Assembly (NCBI GenBank): GCA_009733575.1
Contig: ML769684.1
Location: 1 to 64,000 of the forward strand
Direction: 5' to 3'
Source: Gymnopus androsaceus JB14
Lineage: Eukaryota > Basidiomycota > Agaricomycetes > Agaricales > Omphalotaceae
Length of the DNA stretch: 64,000 bases
In this document: positions 12,501 through 23,979 of the stretch, one piece after another
How positions within the stretch are numbered: the stretch's first letter is position 1
Layout of the letters: each line of letters starts with the position of its first letter
Notes under the pieces: model-generated
Told to the model about the DNA's origin: nothing
Seen by the model: the letters and a program-made list of their open reading frames with translations, nothing else
The model's database searches: none
Position numbers and translations under genes: made by a program

Positions 12501-14024
12501 GATGCATGCGCTGTGGAAAGACATTTGGATGGAGGAGAAGGAGGCATCATTGTCGGCTTTGCGGACGATGCGTGTGCTCCTCCTGCTCAGAAAAAGTAAG
12601 GATTGATTTTTCTTTCAATATTGTGACGTTGTGCTAAAGGGTTTGCTAGACTTTCTATATCGCAGATCCCAGTACGAAAGATGACGCTGCATCGAAACCT
12701 GCTCGAGCGTGTAACGCTTGCTACGAATCTGTATTTCCGTTGATTGACCCTCATCCCGATCCGGGAGACCCGACAGATGCTGGCGATTCTACTATCCGTG
12801 CTCGACCTCATCCACCACCACTCCCTCATTCCTCCTTCTCAGATCCTACGTCGAGTTCTTTTCTTCCACAAAGTACAAGTGCCATGTCGTATGTCTCCAA
12901 TGCAGACACTATAACGTCTCTCTCGCACCTGCCTTCGTGGATGAATATGTCAGTTCCTGCTCTTGCTCTTTCCTCGACTTCTAGTGCCACCGGAGTGGAT
13001 GCGAGAAGGGAGAAGTACGGACAAGAGTATCTCTGGGCCAGCGGCCCTAATGGCCATCGACAGCAAGCGATATAGTTACGGTCCTGATGAACGGAGGCGT
13101 TCTAGTGGCAATATCGGCAATGACCGGTTGAGTCGAGACAGTGGGGTGGTATTTGACTTGGATAGTTCAGCAGATGAGTTCGCGGTGGAGGATCTCGTAC
13201 AGTCGTCTCGCAGTGGTTCACGTGTAAAGCTGCGCTCGTCTTCATCTTCTGCAAACCGGCCTAGAAGCTATCATGAAATACTCGAAGATTTCAACTCGGC
13301 AAGGAACGGAAATGCAACACAAACACCGAACAGAATTCACGCCGCCTCTCCTTTAGAAGAAATGGCAGAGTATGGCACTGACGATGATGGTGAAGCTGCT
13401 GTTGCTTATGGAGATGGGGAAGACTCGTCAGCCTTGTCGAGTTCTTCAGTGACGAGTTCAAAACGGCATACCATGATCAATCTCTCCACCTCGAGCTCTT
13501 CAGTCTCATTGTCTACCTCCCCTCCCACCTCATCTCGAGCGCTTCCTCTCCGAGGCAAAGGTCCTCTTTCTGGTGTACTCGTTGCTGAACGCAAAGAGGA
13601 TACTGCCCGTAGAAATAAGCGATTTTCGATGCCTGCAGTTGCACTTCAGACCACCAGTGTAGTTGCACGGACACAGAGCATTTTACCTCAGTCTACGGGG
13701 CGCGGAAAAAGTGTCGCTTTCGCTGAAAGCAGTACTAGTCCTGGATCAGTTGAGGAGAGCAAACGAGTGGCTGCAGGTAGGCTTGGTAGCGGCGGTCTTC
13801 TTCCTGGAATGCCCGGTACACGCTCGAAAAGATTTTCTCTGGTTCTAGGAGGGCGGCATGGACATTCACCACATAGTAACTCTGGCGATCGCGATGGCCA
13901 TGCGTCTCCCACTAGTCGACGAATAGGTAGGAATGGTGGACATGCACCTCAAGGTATGGATTTAGGAAAGGGTGTAGCAGCTAGCAAGTTGAATGAGCTT
14001 CTGGGAAGATCAAAGCAGGGCTGA
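9582..14024 (+). CDS. RhoGEF with DH, PH and FYVE zinc finger (FGD-like)
   Basis: This is a predicted guanine-nucleotide exchange factor for a Rho/Cdc42-type GTPase that may be recruited to PI3P membranes. The leader is proline- and serine-rich. The DH domain starts at about 10165 (VVMEFYETEKAYVEGLDLIYE region) and continues to about 11150 with a low-complexity insert. A split PH domain follows at about 11320-12150. A FYVE-type zinc finger lies at about 12470-12740 (WIPDEKAEGC, CGKTFGWRRRRHHC, CGRCVCSSC, CNACYE), where the usual RKHHCR core reads RRRHHCR. The long Ser-rich tail has no recognisable domain. The start at 9582 is chosen because a GTAAGT intron joins MTR to SSEDLPST. Four single-base frame breaks occur near 10962, 11175, 11252 and 13042; the last lies in the unconserved tail and is the least secure. 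Confidence 0.85.
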
Positions 14025-14686
14025 ACATGCTCGTCGATTCATGTACGCCTTTGGACTCTACGTATCTTTATTAACCTGTTCTGTGGACATAATGATGGAC
14101 CGTTTTAGTTGAATTACAGTAGCATATATAGACCTTACTTACAGTACAATTACCCCAAATAATAGTCAGATTCTTCACTAAAAAACTAACTTGGATTCTG
14201 TTCGACCAACTATATCTTGAACATCTCATTCGATTACTCATTTCTTAAGAGCCCTTGTAACTTAGCATTTTAGGGTTGGCGAAGGCCTTCGCCCCTCGAA
14301 CCCTGTTGGACCACGTCGCTCGCAGTCTCGGACGTTACGGAATTTGTAGGGATAGTGCTTACCAACCGTTCTCAGAAATCGTTCAACTAGACACCCTTGA
14401 TATTGCCTTAATGCCTTATCTCAAAGAGATCAAAGCGTGACAAGAAATGTCCAAAATCATCCACTTGACGCCCGCTTGCCTGCCGTGTACACCACTTATT
14501 ACTTCCATGCTAGAATCTGACGATGAACTGCCAATTGCAAGCGTCGGAAATCCTCTTATCAAGGTTATCGGGAATATTCGTGGTGGAACGCGGCTCTCCA
14601 GGCTCAAGGTTATCCTCATATAACATCACAGTGTTGGCCAGTTGAATCACTCAAGAATCACTCCATTTCCCTTTCTGCCATCTACG
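14025..14686. other. Intergenic region between RhoGEF and HyuA/B genes
   Basis: No supported gene is present. It holds the RhoGEF 3' untranslated region and the promoter of the hydantoinase gene. The one notable structure is a strong hairpin at 14272-14304. A short reading frame on the minus strand at 14416-14619 has no family signature and is not called. Confidence 0.6.
14272..14304. repeat. Nested palindrome / hairpin
   Basis: A perfect 16-base palindrome (GGCGAAGGCCTTCGCC, 14278-14293) is flanked by AGGGTT at 14272-14277 and its complement AACCCT at 14299-14304. The outer arms extend the possible stem around a five-base bulge. It lies about 380 bp upstream of the hydantoinase start. Possible roles are a dimeric transcription-factor site or an RNA hairpin; neither is shown. 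Confidence 0.5.
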
Positions 14687-17600
14687 ATGTCTATCGCTTC
14701 AAATTGGACACTGGGGGTTGATGTCGGAGGTAGGGCGGCTTTTCTCAAGTGTTGAGCAAGGTTAACGTCTTGCTACAGGGACATTCACCGACTGTATTTT
14801 ATACAATACGGATAATGGTGAAACGTTTCGCGTAAAGGTTTGCTTCTGCTTATCGTGATTGATTCATTTATGAGACCCAGTCTTTTAGACTCCAACTACG
14901 CCTCAGGACCAGAGTATTGGAGTTTTGAATGCCATCGAGCAGGTCAAAGCCAAGGTTCCCAACGGTCAGGATCTTAAATTCTCCGTCTTGAACCACGGTA
15001 CTACCGTCGCGACAAACTCGATCCTCGAAGGCAAAGGTGCCCGTGTTGCCTTGCTTGTGACTGAGGGATATAAGGATGTACTCCAAGTGAAGCGCAGTAA
15101 CATCGTATGTCCACTTTGTATTCCTTTGTTACTGTCTGTTCTCATTGCAATTTATGAAGCCTGGAGGTTTGGCTGGCTGGATCGTATGGCGCAAACCCGA
15201 GCCTCTCGCTGATTTGGAACTCGTAAGGCTTCTGTTACTCTCATCATGCTCGATCTAACTTCGGCCAACAGACTATCGAAGTCCCTGGTCGTATTTCTAC
15301 GTCGGGCGATATTGTAAAAGATTTCGACCCTGTAGTCCTCTCTGAGCGACTTGAACGGCTGAAAGCTCTCAAATTTCCTCCCGAATCAATCACGGTCTCG
15401 CTGATCAACTCTTTCGCGAATCCTGTCCATGAACTCGCTGTCCGCGACCTCCTTCTCAAGGAATTTCCCGGTGTTCCTATTTCCTTGTCGTACGAGGTTC
15501 TTCCAGAGTTAGGAGAATATGAGAGGACACTCACAACCGTTGCGAATGCGTATGTCAAGCCAGTCGTAGGTGGCTATGTCGATAGGCTACAGCAAAAGTT
15601 AGGTGATATCGAACTGAGGGTTTTGCGAAGTGATGGTGGGCTTGCGAGCGGGATCGTTGCCAAAGATAACTGTTCCAAGTGCGTGAATGATATTCAAACG
15701 CCGATTGCTCTCTCTTGAGAACTTTTTCGCAGTATGTTATATTCTGGACCCGCTGGAGGCATTGCCGGCGTTTTGGCCCAAGTCGCTGGGAAAACTAAAT
15801 TCAAGCAGCTACTCACGTTTGATATCGGCGGAACATCTACTGATACCGCTTTGATTGAAAATGCCGTCCCCCAGCTGCGGCGCGAAAGCACCATCGGTGA
15901 CCTGACTAGTATGAAGTTTTCATTCCTTGTTATTGTCAAATATTAATTTACGGTGTACAAAGTTAGAGCTCCAAGCATTGATGTTCGTACAGTCGGTGCA
16001 GGGGGTGGAAGTATTGCGCAAGTAGCATCAATCACAGGTGCATTGCGCGTTGGGCCAGAATCAGCAGGTATACAAAAGATTTTGCAATACAATTACAGTA
16101 TTGACTTTTTGTTCATCCAGGCGCACATCCAGGACCTGCTTGCTACGCTAAGGGTGGATATCTTCCTACTGTTAGCGACGGATGTGCAGTGTTGGGGTAT
16201 TTGGGTGACTCTTTACTTGGTGGTACCTTCAAATTGGATATTCGCGCTGCTCGAACTGCTATTGAGACGCATGTCGCTAAACCGATGGGCCTCTCAATTG
16301 AAGAGGCTGCCGAAGGAATTCTCAAGCTTGCGGTCGAAAGGATGTACGGAAGCCTGAGGAGCATAAGCGTGGAGAAAGGAAAGGACATGAGGAACTTTGC
16401 CTTAGTTGCTTTTGGTGGTACGTGGAACTTGCTCTTCTACTTGATTCGGTCTTCTGATTACCATTCGTAACCAATTCAGGAGCTGGGGGAATGTTAGCTT
16501 GCCAGATTGCGAAACTTTGTCAAAGTTATCCGGCTATTGTTCCTCAGTCACCTGGGGGTGAGTAGATCTTTAACCCCTTGGATTACTCATTCAATGGCTT
16601 CTAGTTCTTTGTGCTCTTGGAGATGCTTGCACGTCGATGCGTTACGAGTCCACTACTTCTATTCTGCGACGTCTTTCTGACCTCAAAGTCGAAGATGTTA
16701 TTCAAACTTGCTTGGAGCTGGAAAAACATGCTTCCAAGGTCCTCGAGCAACAAGGTATCAGTAACACTGCCCAGGTCAGCGCATGGGAGGCCGATCTGCG
16801 TTACAGGGGCCAAGGATTGACGTTGCCAGTCCCTTTTTCTGTTGACGAACTAAAAGTTGGTGGATTCAAGGTCCTGGAAGAGCGGTAAGCAATCGTGCAT
16901 GTGGAGAAATTCATTGAAAGTATCATCTCTTTCAAAGGTTCAACGAATCACACGAAACCCTGTTCACGTTTTCTCTGGAGCAAGAGGTTGAGCTCTGCAA
17001 TCTGCGTGCTGTAGCAACAGAAATCACGAAGGACCTTGTAACTCAAGTGCTGGAACAAGGCAATGGTACTCCTTCATCAGACTCTGTCACTGCCAAAACC
17101 ATCGTCGTATGTCATTCGCCATTATACATTGCTGCTCATTAACGCGTTCCAAAGTTCTTCTCTGGAAAGACTTACAGCGATGTCAACATATATGAGCGTT
17201 CGCTATTAAGGCTGGCGATCAACTCACGGGCCCTTGCATTATCACGGAAATGGATAGCAATACATTCGTCGACCCTATCCACCGCGCTGAAATAGATGAA
17301 GTGGGAAACATCCTCATCTGGCCGGTGGACAACACAACACTTTCCCCAGCTTCAAAGATAACATCGGTGGATCCCATTATAGTCCAACTTGTCGAGGCCG
17401 CTCTGCAAAATACTAGAACTGAAATGGATGTGTTAATTCAGCGTGTGGCTATGTCCCCCGCTATGCGCGAGCAGGTCCGTCCTTTTTTTCATTGGGTTTG
17501 ATTTCTTTTAACTCGTGTATCCTCCAGCTCGATTACTTTCCTATGATTGCTGCAGGGGATGGAAAAAACTCCGGAAAGATGGTGTGCGGTCAGTTTGGTT

Positions 17601-20083
17601 CCTTTATCCCGGGCTTTCTGCGCATTTGGGAGGAGCCCATCATGGAAGATGATGTTTTCCTGACGAATGATCGTACGTATTTAATTTTTTGACTTTTTGC
17701 TGTTATTTATGAGTTCCCTGCAGCTTACTCGGTGAACTTTTCGATATCTCATCTCAACGACTTCTTGGTCATAAACCCAGTGTTTTACGGCGGAAAGATT
17801 GTTGCCTGGACAGCAAATCTCGGACATTTCACTGGTGTGTGGATAGACTGTTGGATTGAGAATTTTATACTAACTGAGTGGGATGTACTTGTTAGACATA
17901 GGATCATGCGTTGCGGGTTCAATGCCTAGTATGTTATCATGTTTTGGCCGTGTTTCGCATTTTTAAGCAGTCTTCAGATTGTGCTACGTCAATTCACGAA
18001 GACGGGATTCAAATCCCATTGTGTAAACTTTATGACAGAGGTGTCCCAAACAAAGCTGTATTTGGGGTATATAATATTCTTCTTTGACCGATGTAGCATT
18101 GATTGAGATGTTTCTAGATTGTGGAGCGTAACAGCAGAAAACCCACCTTCGCTCGGAGTGATTTGCACGCCCTTGTAGCTGCGACAAAGACTGCTGGACG
18201 TCGAATCATCGAGATGAGTAAGTCCTGCATATGCTCTTCAGTTATACAATGCCAATATACCGTTGCAGTTGAGCGGTTCGGTCTGGAAAACTATGAGGCT
18301 GCACTTGACGAACTTCTGGAGCGGAATAAAACTGCTATCGCAAAGCTTATAAAAACTGCTATACCTCATGAAAGAATCTATTTTGAAGACTTTATCGACG
18401 ATGATGGGAATGGGTTGGGCCCTTGGAAAGTTGCTTGGTGCGGATAATTTTTTCTTCAATGATGATCTGTTATCAACCTCAGTGTTTAGTACCATGTCAA
18501 AGCGAATTGACGAAGAGAAGGGAGAAATAGTTTGCTTTGACTTTGATGGCACAGAGTAGGTATCTTGAGCCTAGTATCGGTAAGATCTGACCTTTTTTCA
18601 CTAGTCCACAGTCCGAGCGTTCCATCAACTTTGCCCTCAGTCATGAGATGTTGAAGATGTTCATTGTCTACTATTTGCTTACCGTTTTCGATCCAACAAC
18701 CGTAGTAAACGATGGTTCTTTCGATTTGATCGAAATCAACATTCCCGTTGGGACAATCCTCAATCCTCAAAGGCCAGCAGCGCTCTCCTGCAGAACCCAT
18801 TTACTTGGTATTATAGGTTTTTCTACTGAAGTAAATTCATTGAACTCATATTTCAACAAATCAGGTCGTGTTTTTGATGTTCTTGGTGCTTTGTTTGGTC
18901 AAAGGCAACCTAAGTACCTTTCTGCAGCTGGCTTCAGGTAATTCACTGCATGATCATGAAGCATCTACTTGACTAACCTCGTTTTTCTGTAGTGACTCGC
19001 CTCATTTCTTCTACTCTGGCTACGATGCGAACGGGGAGTGGTTCCAACTCTACCAGATTGGCTTTGGTGTATGCATCTTTTCCATCCTGCAACGATCCTG
19101 CTAATTTTCCTCTTAGGGTATTCCTGCTCGCCCCCACGGTGACGGACCAGATGGGCATTCTCTCTGGCCGAGCATGAAGTCGATTTCCAACGAATTCCTT
19201 GAAAGGTGAGTGTTCTTGACGCATTTTCATACAACTTACGAGCTTAGCTTGCCCGCTTTAAAGCCATCTTCCACTAAGAGTTGACAGGTATGAGACAGTT
19301 GCGGACTCTGGAGGAGAGGGACTATACAGAGGTGGAAATGCCATGAGGATTGACTATAGTTTCCTCGAGCCTGGAAATATATCTATTCATGACGATCGAA
19401 ATTTCCTTTATCCTTGGGGAGTTCATGGAGGTAAGCAATCTCACCGACGGTCAGGACGCGCGTTTGCTCACGGAGACTAGGAGGAACCGGTTCAAGGTCG
19501 CGTAAGACCCTTGTCAAATACTCTCTAGATAAAGCCAACCCCCCACGCATTCCCATTGGTTCAAAGGTAGATTTTGTTGCGGTAGGCATGGTTATTCTTC
19601 ATCATACTAGCAGTTTTCACTGTGCTTTCTCCAGGTTTCTGCAGGTGATACACTGGAATGGGTAACTTGGGGTGGTGGAGGCTGGTGAGTAGGCTGGAAA
19701 AACGGTTGAGCTGAGCCTAACAGATACCTAGGGGGAATCCACTCATGAGAGACCCTGAAATCGTGGCCAAAGAAGTTCGACGACGTCTTGTGAAAGACCC
19801 TTCTCGCTACGGAGTCGTTCTGACACCATCTATTGACGTTGACGTTGCAGCCACAGAAGCTCTTCGTGCGCAGATGAGTGTCCAGCAAGCCGCCAAAGCC
19901 AGTGACTTGTTCAATCGAGGTGGTACGATAAAGGAACTACTTGAGCGCTACGAAGCGGAGACTGGCTTGCCTGCACCCAGGCTTCCCAGCACTCGTGTGC
20001 TGCGTGGGCCTATCTCCAAGATGCCGCATATCCAAGCCTTGCACAGTAGGCGCGCGGAAGAGGATAAATCTTTATTAGCCTAA
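14687..20083 (+). CDS. Fused HyuA-HyuB hydantoinase/oxoprolinase-family enzyme
   Basis: This is an ATP-dependent cyclic-amide hydrolase with both family halves in one polypeptide. The N-terminal Hydant_A_N region has the nucleotide-binding LGVDVGGTFTDC, then NHGTTVATNSILEGKG. The central HyuA region contains FDIGGTSTDTA and GAHPGPACY. The HyuB half begins at about 17380 (VEAALQNTRTEMDVLIQR) and includes GQFGSFIPGF, ISHLNDFLV and PHGDGPDGHSLWPS. The phrase SYEVLPELGEYERTLTTVANAYV resembles N-methylhydantoinase-type HyuA more than 5-oxoprolinase (OXP1), but OXP1-like activity on 5-oxoproline cannot be excluded. About twenty short introns are present. One base (an A) seems missing near 17208, within LLKAGDQLTGPCIITEMD. 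It lies between RhoGEF and MPP-beta, all on the same strand. Confidence 0.85.
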
Positions 20084-20242
20084 GTATTGTGTAGAACTTG
20101 CCCTGTGTACAACCTGTATGTGATAGAACTATATTAGAGTAGAAAGGTCTAGACGCTCGTCGTAGCCAATAGCGTTCGTTGGCTTAGTTAATCCCGTAAA
20201 TTCACGGCTTGCTCCGTCTTGCTCTTCTTCACCCATATTACG

Positions 20243-21748
20243 ATGCTCAGTCGCGTTCTGAAAAGCGCTGCGCGCAGCCAGGTAAATGGCAACTCGTATT
20301 TTTCATGTAGAGAAATTCTTATACGTCTTTACAAGCGGGGTTTGCGCTCGTTCGCTACCACAACCAACTTGGCACCCTTTACCGAAATTTCCACTCTGTC
20401 AAATGGACTAACCGTCGCGACAGAGTCTCATCCTCATGCTCAAACTGCTACCGTCGGTGTCTGGATAGATGCCGGGTCTCGAGCAGAGACTGACAAGACC
20501 AATGGAACTGCTCACTTCCTCGAACATATGGCATTCAAGGGTACTGGTCAACGGTCTCAACACGCTTTGGAACTCGAAGTAGAGAACATTGGTGCTCATT
20601 TGAATGCTTATACCTCCCGCGAGCAGACCGTCTACTACGCCAAAAGCTTCAGCAAAGACGTCCCTGTGGCCGTCAACATCATCAGTGACATTTTGCAAAA
20701 TTCCAAATTAGAGACTGCAGCGATCGAGCGAGAGCGAGATGTCATTCTGCGAGAGCAGCAGGAGGTTGACAAGCAGATGGAGGAGGTTGTTTTTGATCAC
20801 CTTCATGCTATTGCCTTCCAGGGTCAGCCTTTGGGTCGTACTATTCTCGGACCAAAGAAAAACATTCTCTCTATACAGCGAGACGACCTTGCTTCCTACA
20901 TCAAAACCAACTATACCGCTGACCGTATGGTGCTTGTTGGTACTGGCGGCGTTGACCACCAATCGCTGGTCAAGCTCGCCGAGCAGCACTTTTCATCCCT
21001 CCCTGTCTCTCCCAACCCACTTCCCCTCGGTCGTCTATCATCCGAGCGCAAACCAACTTTTGTAGGCTCGGAGGTGCGTGTTCGTGACGACGAAATGCCA
21101 ACAGCCAACATCGCTATCGCTGTTGAAGGTGTCGGCTGGTCTTCGCCCGACTACTTCCCGATGATGGTCATGCAATCCATCTTTGGCAACTGGGACCGTT
21201 CTTTGGGCGCATCTCCTTTGCTCTCCTCGCGTCTGTCTCATATCGTCTCTTCCAACAACCTTGCCAACTCGTTCATGTCGTTTTCCACATCCTACTCTGA
21301 CACTGGTCTTTGGGGTATTTACATTGTCACCGAGAACCTGATGAACCTGGACGATGTCATGCACTTTACTCTCAAAGAGTGGACGAGAATGAGCATCGCT
21401 CCTACAGTGGTCGAAGTAGAGCGTGCCAAGAGTCAACTCAAGGCTGGCCTTTTGCTGAGCCTTGACGGAACCACGGCTGTCGCTGAAGACATTGGCCGAC
21501 AGATCGTTACTAGTGGCCGGCGAATGACGCCCACTCAGATTGAGCATGCGGTGGATGCCGTTTCCGTTGAGGATATCAAGCGTGTTGCCCAGAAATATCT
21601 CTGGGACAAGGACGTGAGTGTTATTTGGTACTTATTAAAGTGTTTATCTAATAATTTCTTCCAGTTTGCTCTTGCCGCTGTTGGAAACGTTGAAGGATTG
21701 CTAGATTATAGTCGTATTCGTAATGACATGTCCTCGATGCTGTACTAG
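20243..21748 (+). CDS. MAS1: Mitochondrial processing peptidase beta subunit
   Basis: This is the catalytic M16 metallopeptidase subunit that removes matrix-targeting presequences. The zinc motif HxxEH is present (HFLEHMAFKGT at about 20515-20545), with the downstream glutamate in the ERERDVILREQQEVDKQMEEV helix. The N-terminus (MLSRVLKSAARSQ, then RGLRSFATTT) is a typical mitochondrial presequence. The ATG at 20243 is used. An in-frame 54-nt intron, 20282-20335, should be removed because its translation is out of character. A second intron at about 21614-21663 precedes the final exon (FALAAVGNVEGLLDYSRIR). The frame is otherwise intact over about 1.3 kb. Confidence 0.95.
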   Translation: MLSRVLKSAARSQVNGNSYFSCREILIRLYKRGLRSFATTTNLAPFTEISTLSNGLTVATESHPHAQTATVGVWIDAGSRAETDKTNGTAHFLEHMAFKGTGQRSQHALELEVENIGAHLNAYTSREQTVYYAKSFSKDVPVAVNIISDILQNSKLETAAIERERDVILREQQEVDKQMEEVVFDHLHAIAFQGQPLGRTILGPKKNILSIQRDDLASYIKTNYTADRMVLVGTGGVDHQSLVKLAEQHFSSLPVSPNPLPLGRLSSERKPTFVGSEVRVRDDEMPTANIAIAVEGVGWSSPDYFPMMVMQSIFGNWDRSLGASPLLSSRLSHIVSSNNLANSFMSFSTSYSDTGLWGIYIVTENLMNLDDVMHFTLKEWTRMSIAPTVVEVERAKSQLKAGLLLSLDGTTAVAEDIGRQIVTSGRRMTPTQIEHAVDAVSVEDIKRVAQKYLWDKDVSVIWYLLKCLSNNFFQFALAAVGNVEGLLDYSRIRNDMSSMLY

Positions 21749-21891
21749 ATGTAATAGGACTGTGTTGCAACGTATAGAAATAATATATGACGAGCAGTTT
21801 GAAGTTGGAGTGATGCACACTACACTTAACTGTTTACAGTGTGGGAATTAAATCTTGTATCGTACCAGCACCTTCCTCGGCGCCCGGAATA

Positions 21892-23910
21892 ATGTTCGAC
21901 GAGAATCCCAGTGAGTGGCGGAGCATTTGAGCTAGATTTTTTCCTCTAAAACGTTCCAAGGCACTGTAATGCAGCACGACAATCGTTCGGTGCCACATTT
22001 GCCCTCTGAGAGAGCTCCTGATGGCGTACCTCCTCTTCCGAGCTACGATGCTGCTGTCGAATCCTTTTCAAATCTTTCTCTTAATGATCCTCGCAGAGAA
22101 CCAATTCCACGCTCGACGTCGTCCATGTCTATGCGCTCCCTGCAGTCCATACAGCCTCCACAGCACCAGCGAATGATGGATCCATCCAGACATGCTAATG
22201 GCCTTCCTCCCGCTCCAAATTACGCTCGCAGTAATGAGCCGCTTTCTCCTCGCAGAGATCCTTATTTCGAGGCTGACAGAAATACCATCTCATCTTACGA
22301 TGAGTCGATTGCTTCACCAGACAGTTTTCAGTCTGCTCAGTCTTGGGGGGCTGGTTACGGCCAACATCCTCCGCATCGTAACTGGACATCTCCAGCAGCT
22401 GGCTACGATCCGTATCTTTCTGCTGCATCCAATGTGCTAGGTATGACTCCTCCACCTGGTCAGGGTCAGCAGTATCCTCCGTCACACGGTTCCTATAACC
22501 ACAATCCACAGTACCATCAGTTCGCAAACAGCCAGGTATCTCTTGGCTCTAATCATTCTGGCTCACATCCCGCCAGCAGTTCTTATCACACACCTTCCGT
22601 CGCGTCTTTTCCTACAAACAGTCGTGCTACCCTTCCTCCTATATCAGACACCGCATCCGAAATCGAGCCACGTCCCTCACTTGCCAGAGGCGAGTCCGTC
22701 CTACCCTCTTCTGTCAAGTCCAAGGCTGTCGACCTCACTACCCCTCCGTATACTAAACAGTATATTGATTCTTATCGCCAGCGTATCAAAGGGGATCCAG
22801 ACCCTGAGGCTCACTTTCTCTACGCCAAATATCTCATTGACGCTGCCAGGAAGATCAGGACTAGCTCTAAAGACCAGCGCTCAGCGAAAAAGTACTCGGA
22901 ATTACTTATCGGAGAGGCCTTGAAAGTCGTTCGAAGGTTGGCAACCCAGGGAGACGCCTACGCTGAAGCCCAGTTCTTCTTGGCAAACTGCTATGGAACA
23001 GGTGCTTTGGGGCTTCAGGTTGACCACGACCGAGCCTATCATCTCTATCTTCAGGCTGCCAAGCAGAATCACGCGGCTGCTTCATACCGTGTCGCTGTCT
23101 GTAATGAAATAGGTGCTGGTACACGCAAAGAGCCTCCTCGTGCAGCCGCATTCTATCGTAAAGCAGCTTCATTAGGTGACACGGCTGCCATGTATAAACT
23201 CGGTATGATTCTCCTACAAGGGCTCCTCGGTGAAGCCAAAAACCCACGAGAAGCCGTCGGATGGTTACGGCGAGCGGCAGAACAAGCAGATGAGGAGAAT
23301 CCACATGCGTTGCACGAGCTTGCGCTTTTACACGAGATGCCCAATTCTGGGCTGGTTCCCCACGACCCTCTACAAGCAAAGAATCTCTATACTCAGGCAG
23401 CACATCTTGGTTATACCCAGTCTCAGTACAAACTTGGGCAGTGTTACGAGTATGGGACCCTTACGTGTCCTGTCGACCCCCGACGGTCAATAGCATGGTA
23501 CACCAAAGCTGCAGAAAAGGGAGATCCCGAAGCAGAACTCGCTCTCAGTGGATGGTATCTGACCGGAAGCGAGGGTGTCTTGAAGCAGAGCGATAACGAA
23601 GCCTATCTGTGGGCCCGACGAGCTGCCAACAAAGGATTGAGCAAAGCCGAGTATGCTGTGGGATACTATGCGGAAGTTGGTATAGGTATCAATCAAGATG
23701 TTGAATTTGCAAAACGATGGTATATGCGAGCTGCTGGTATGTGCAAATGCACACTCATTCTACATATTCCTTTACTGATTCTTTTCTTCAGCTCAAGGGA
23801 ATAAGCGGGCGATGAACAGGCTGACCGAGATGAAGCGTATGGGCAATAAGCGAATGAATATCGCCCGTCCAACTCGTCAGCAGGCAAAGGATGAGTGTGT
23901 GATCTGCTAG
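21892..23910 (+). CDS. Sel1-repeat protein with CaaX end (Skt5/Chs4-like chitin synthase activator)
   Basis: The N-terminal 250 residues are disordered and rich in Ser, Pro and Tyr. At least seven Sel1-type TPR repeats follow from about 22760 to 23760 (for example AYAEAQFFLANCYGTGALG and DTAAMYKLGMILLQG). A last exon ends in CVIC, a CaaX box for prenylation, as in yeast Skt5/Chs4, which anchors and activates chitin synthase III. The start at 21892 uses a 19-nt first coding exon (MFDENP) and a 50-nt intron that joins in frame. An internal ATG at 21969 is the alternative start. The terminal intron is at about 23737-23791. The frame is intact. Confidence 0.85.
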
Positions 23911-23979
23911 TATTGTCCAAATATATCTTGCATCTATCCAACCGTTGAGTGAATTCCCAGCAAATAAATGACATTAACG

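Noticed and set aside
12889..12953. GTATGT...TCAG intron to explain the frame change in the RhoGEF tail
   Set aside because: Splicing it leads to a stop within ten codons; a one-base insertion near 13042 gives a continuous frame.
14272..14304. Hairpin considered as a tRNA gene
   Set aside because: There is no cloverleaf, anticodon stem or A/B box; it is only a palindrome.
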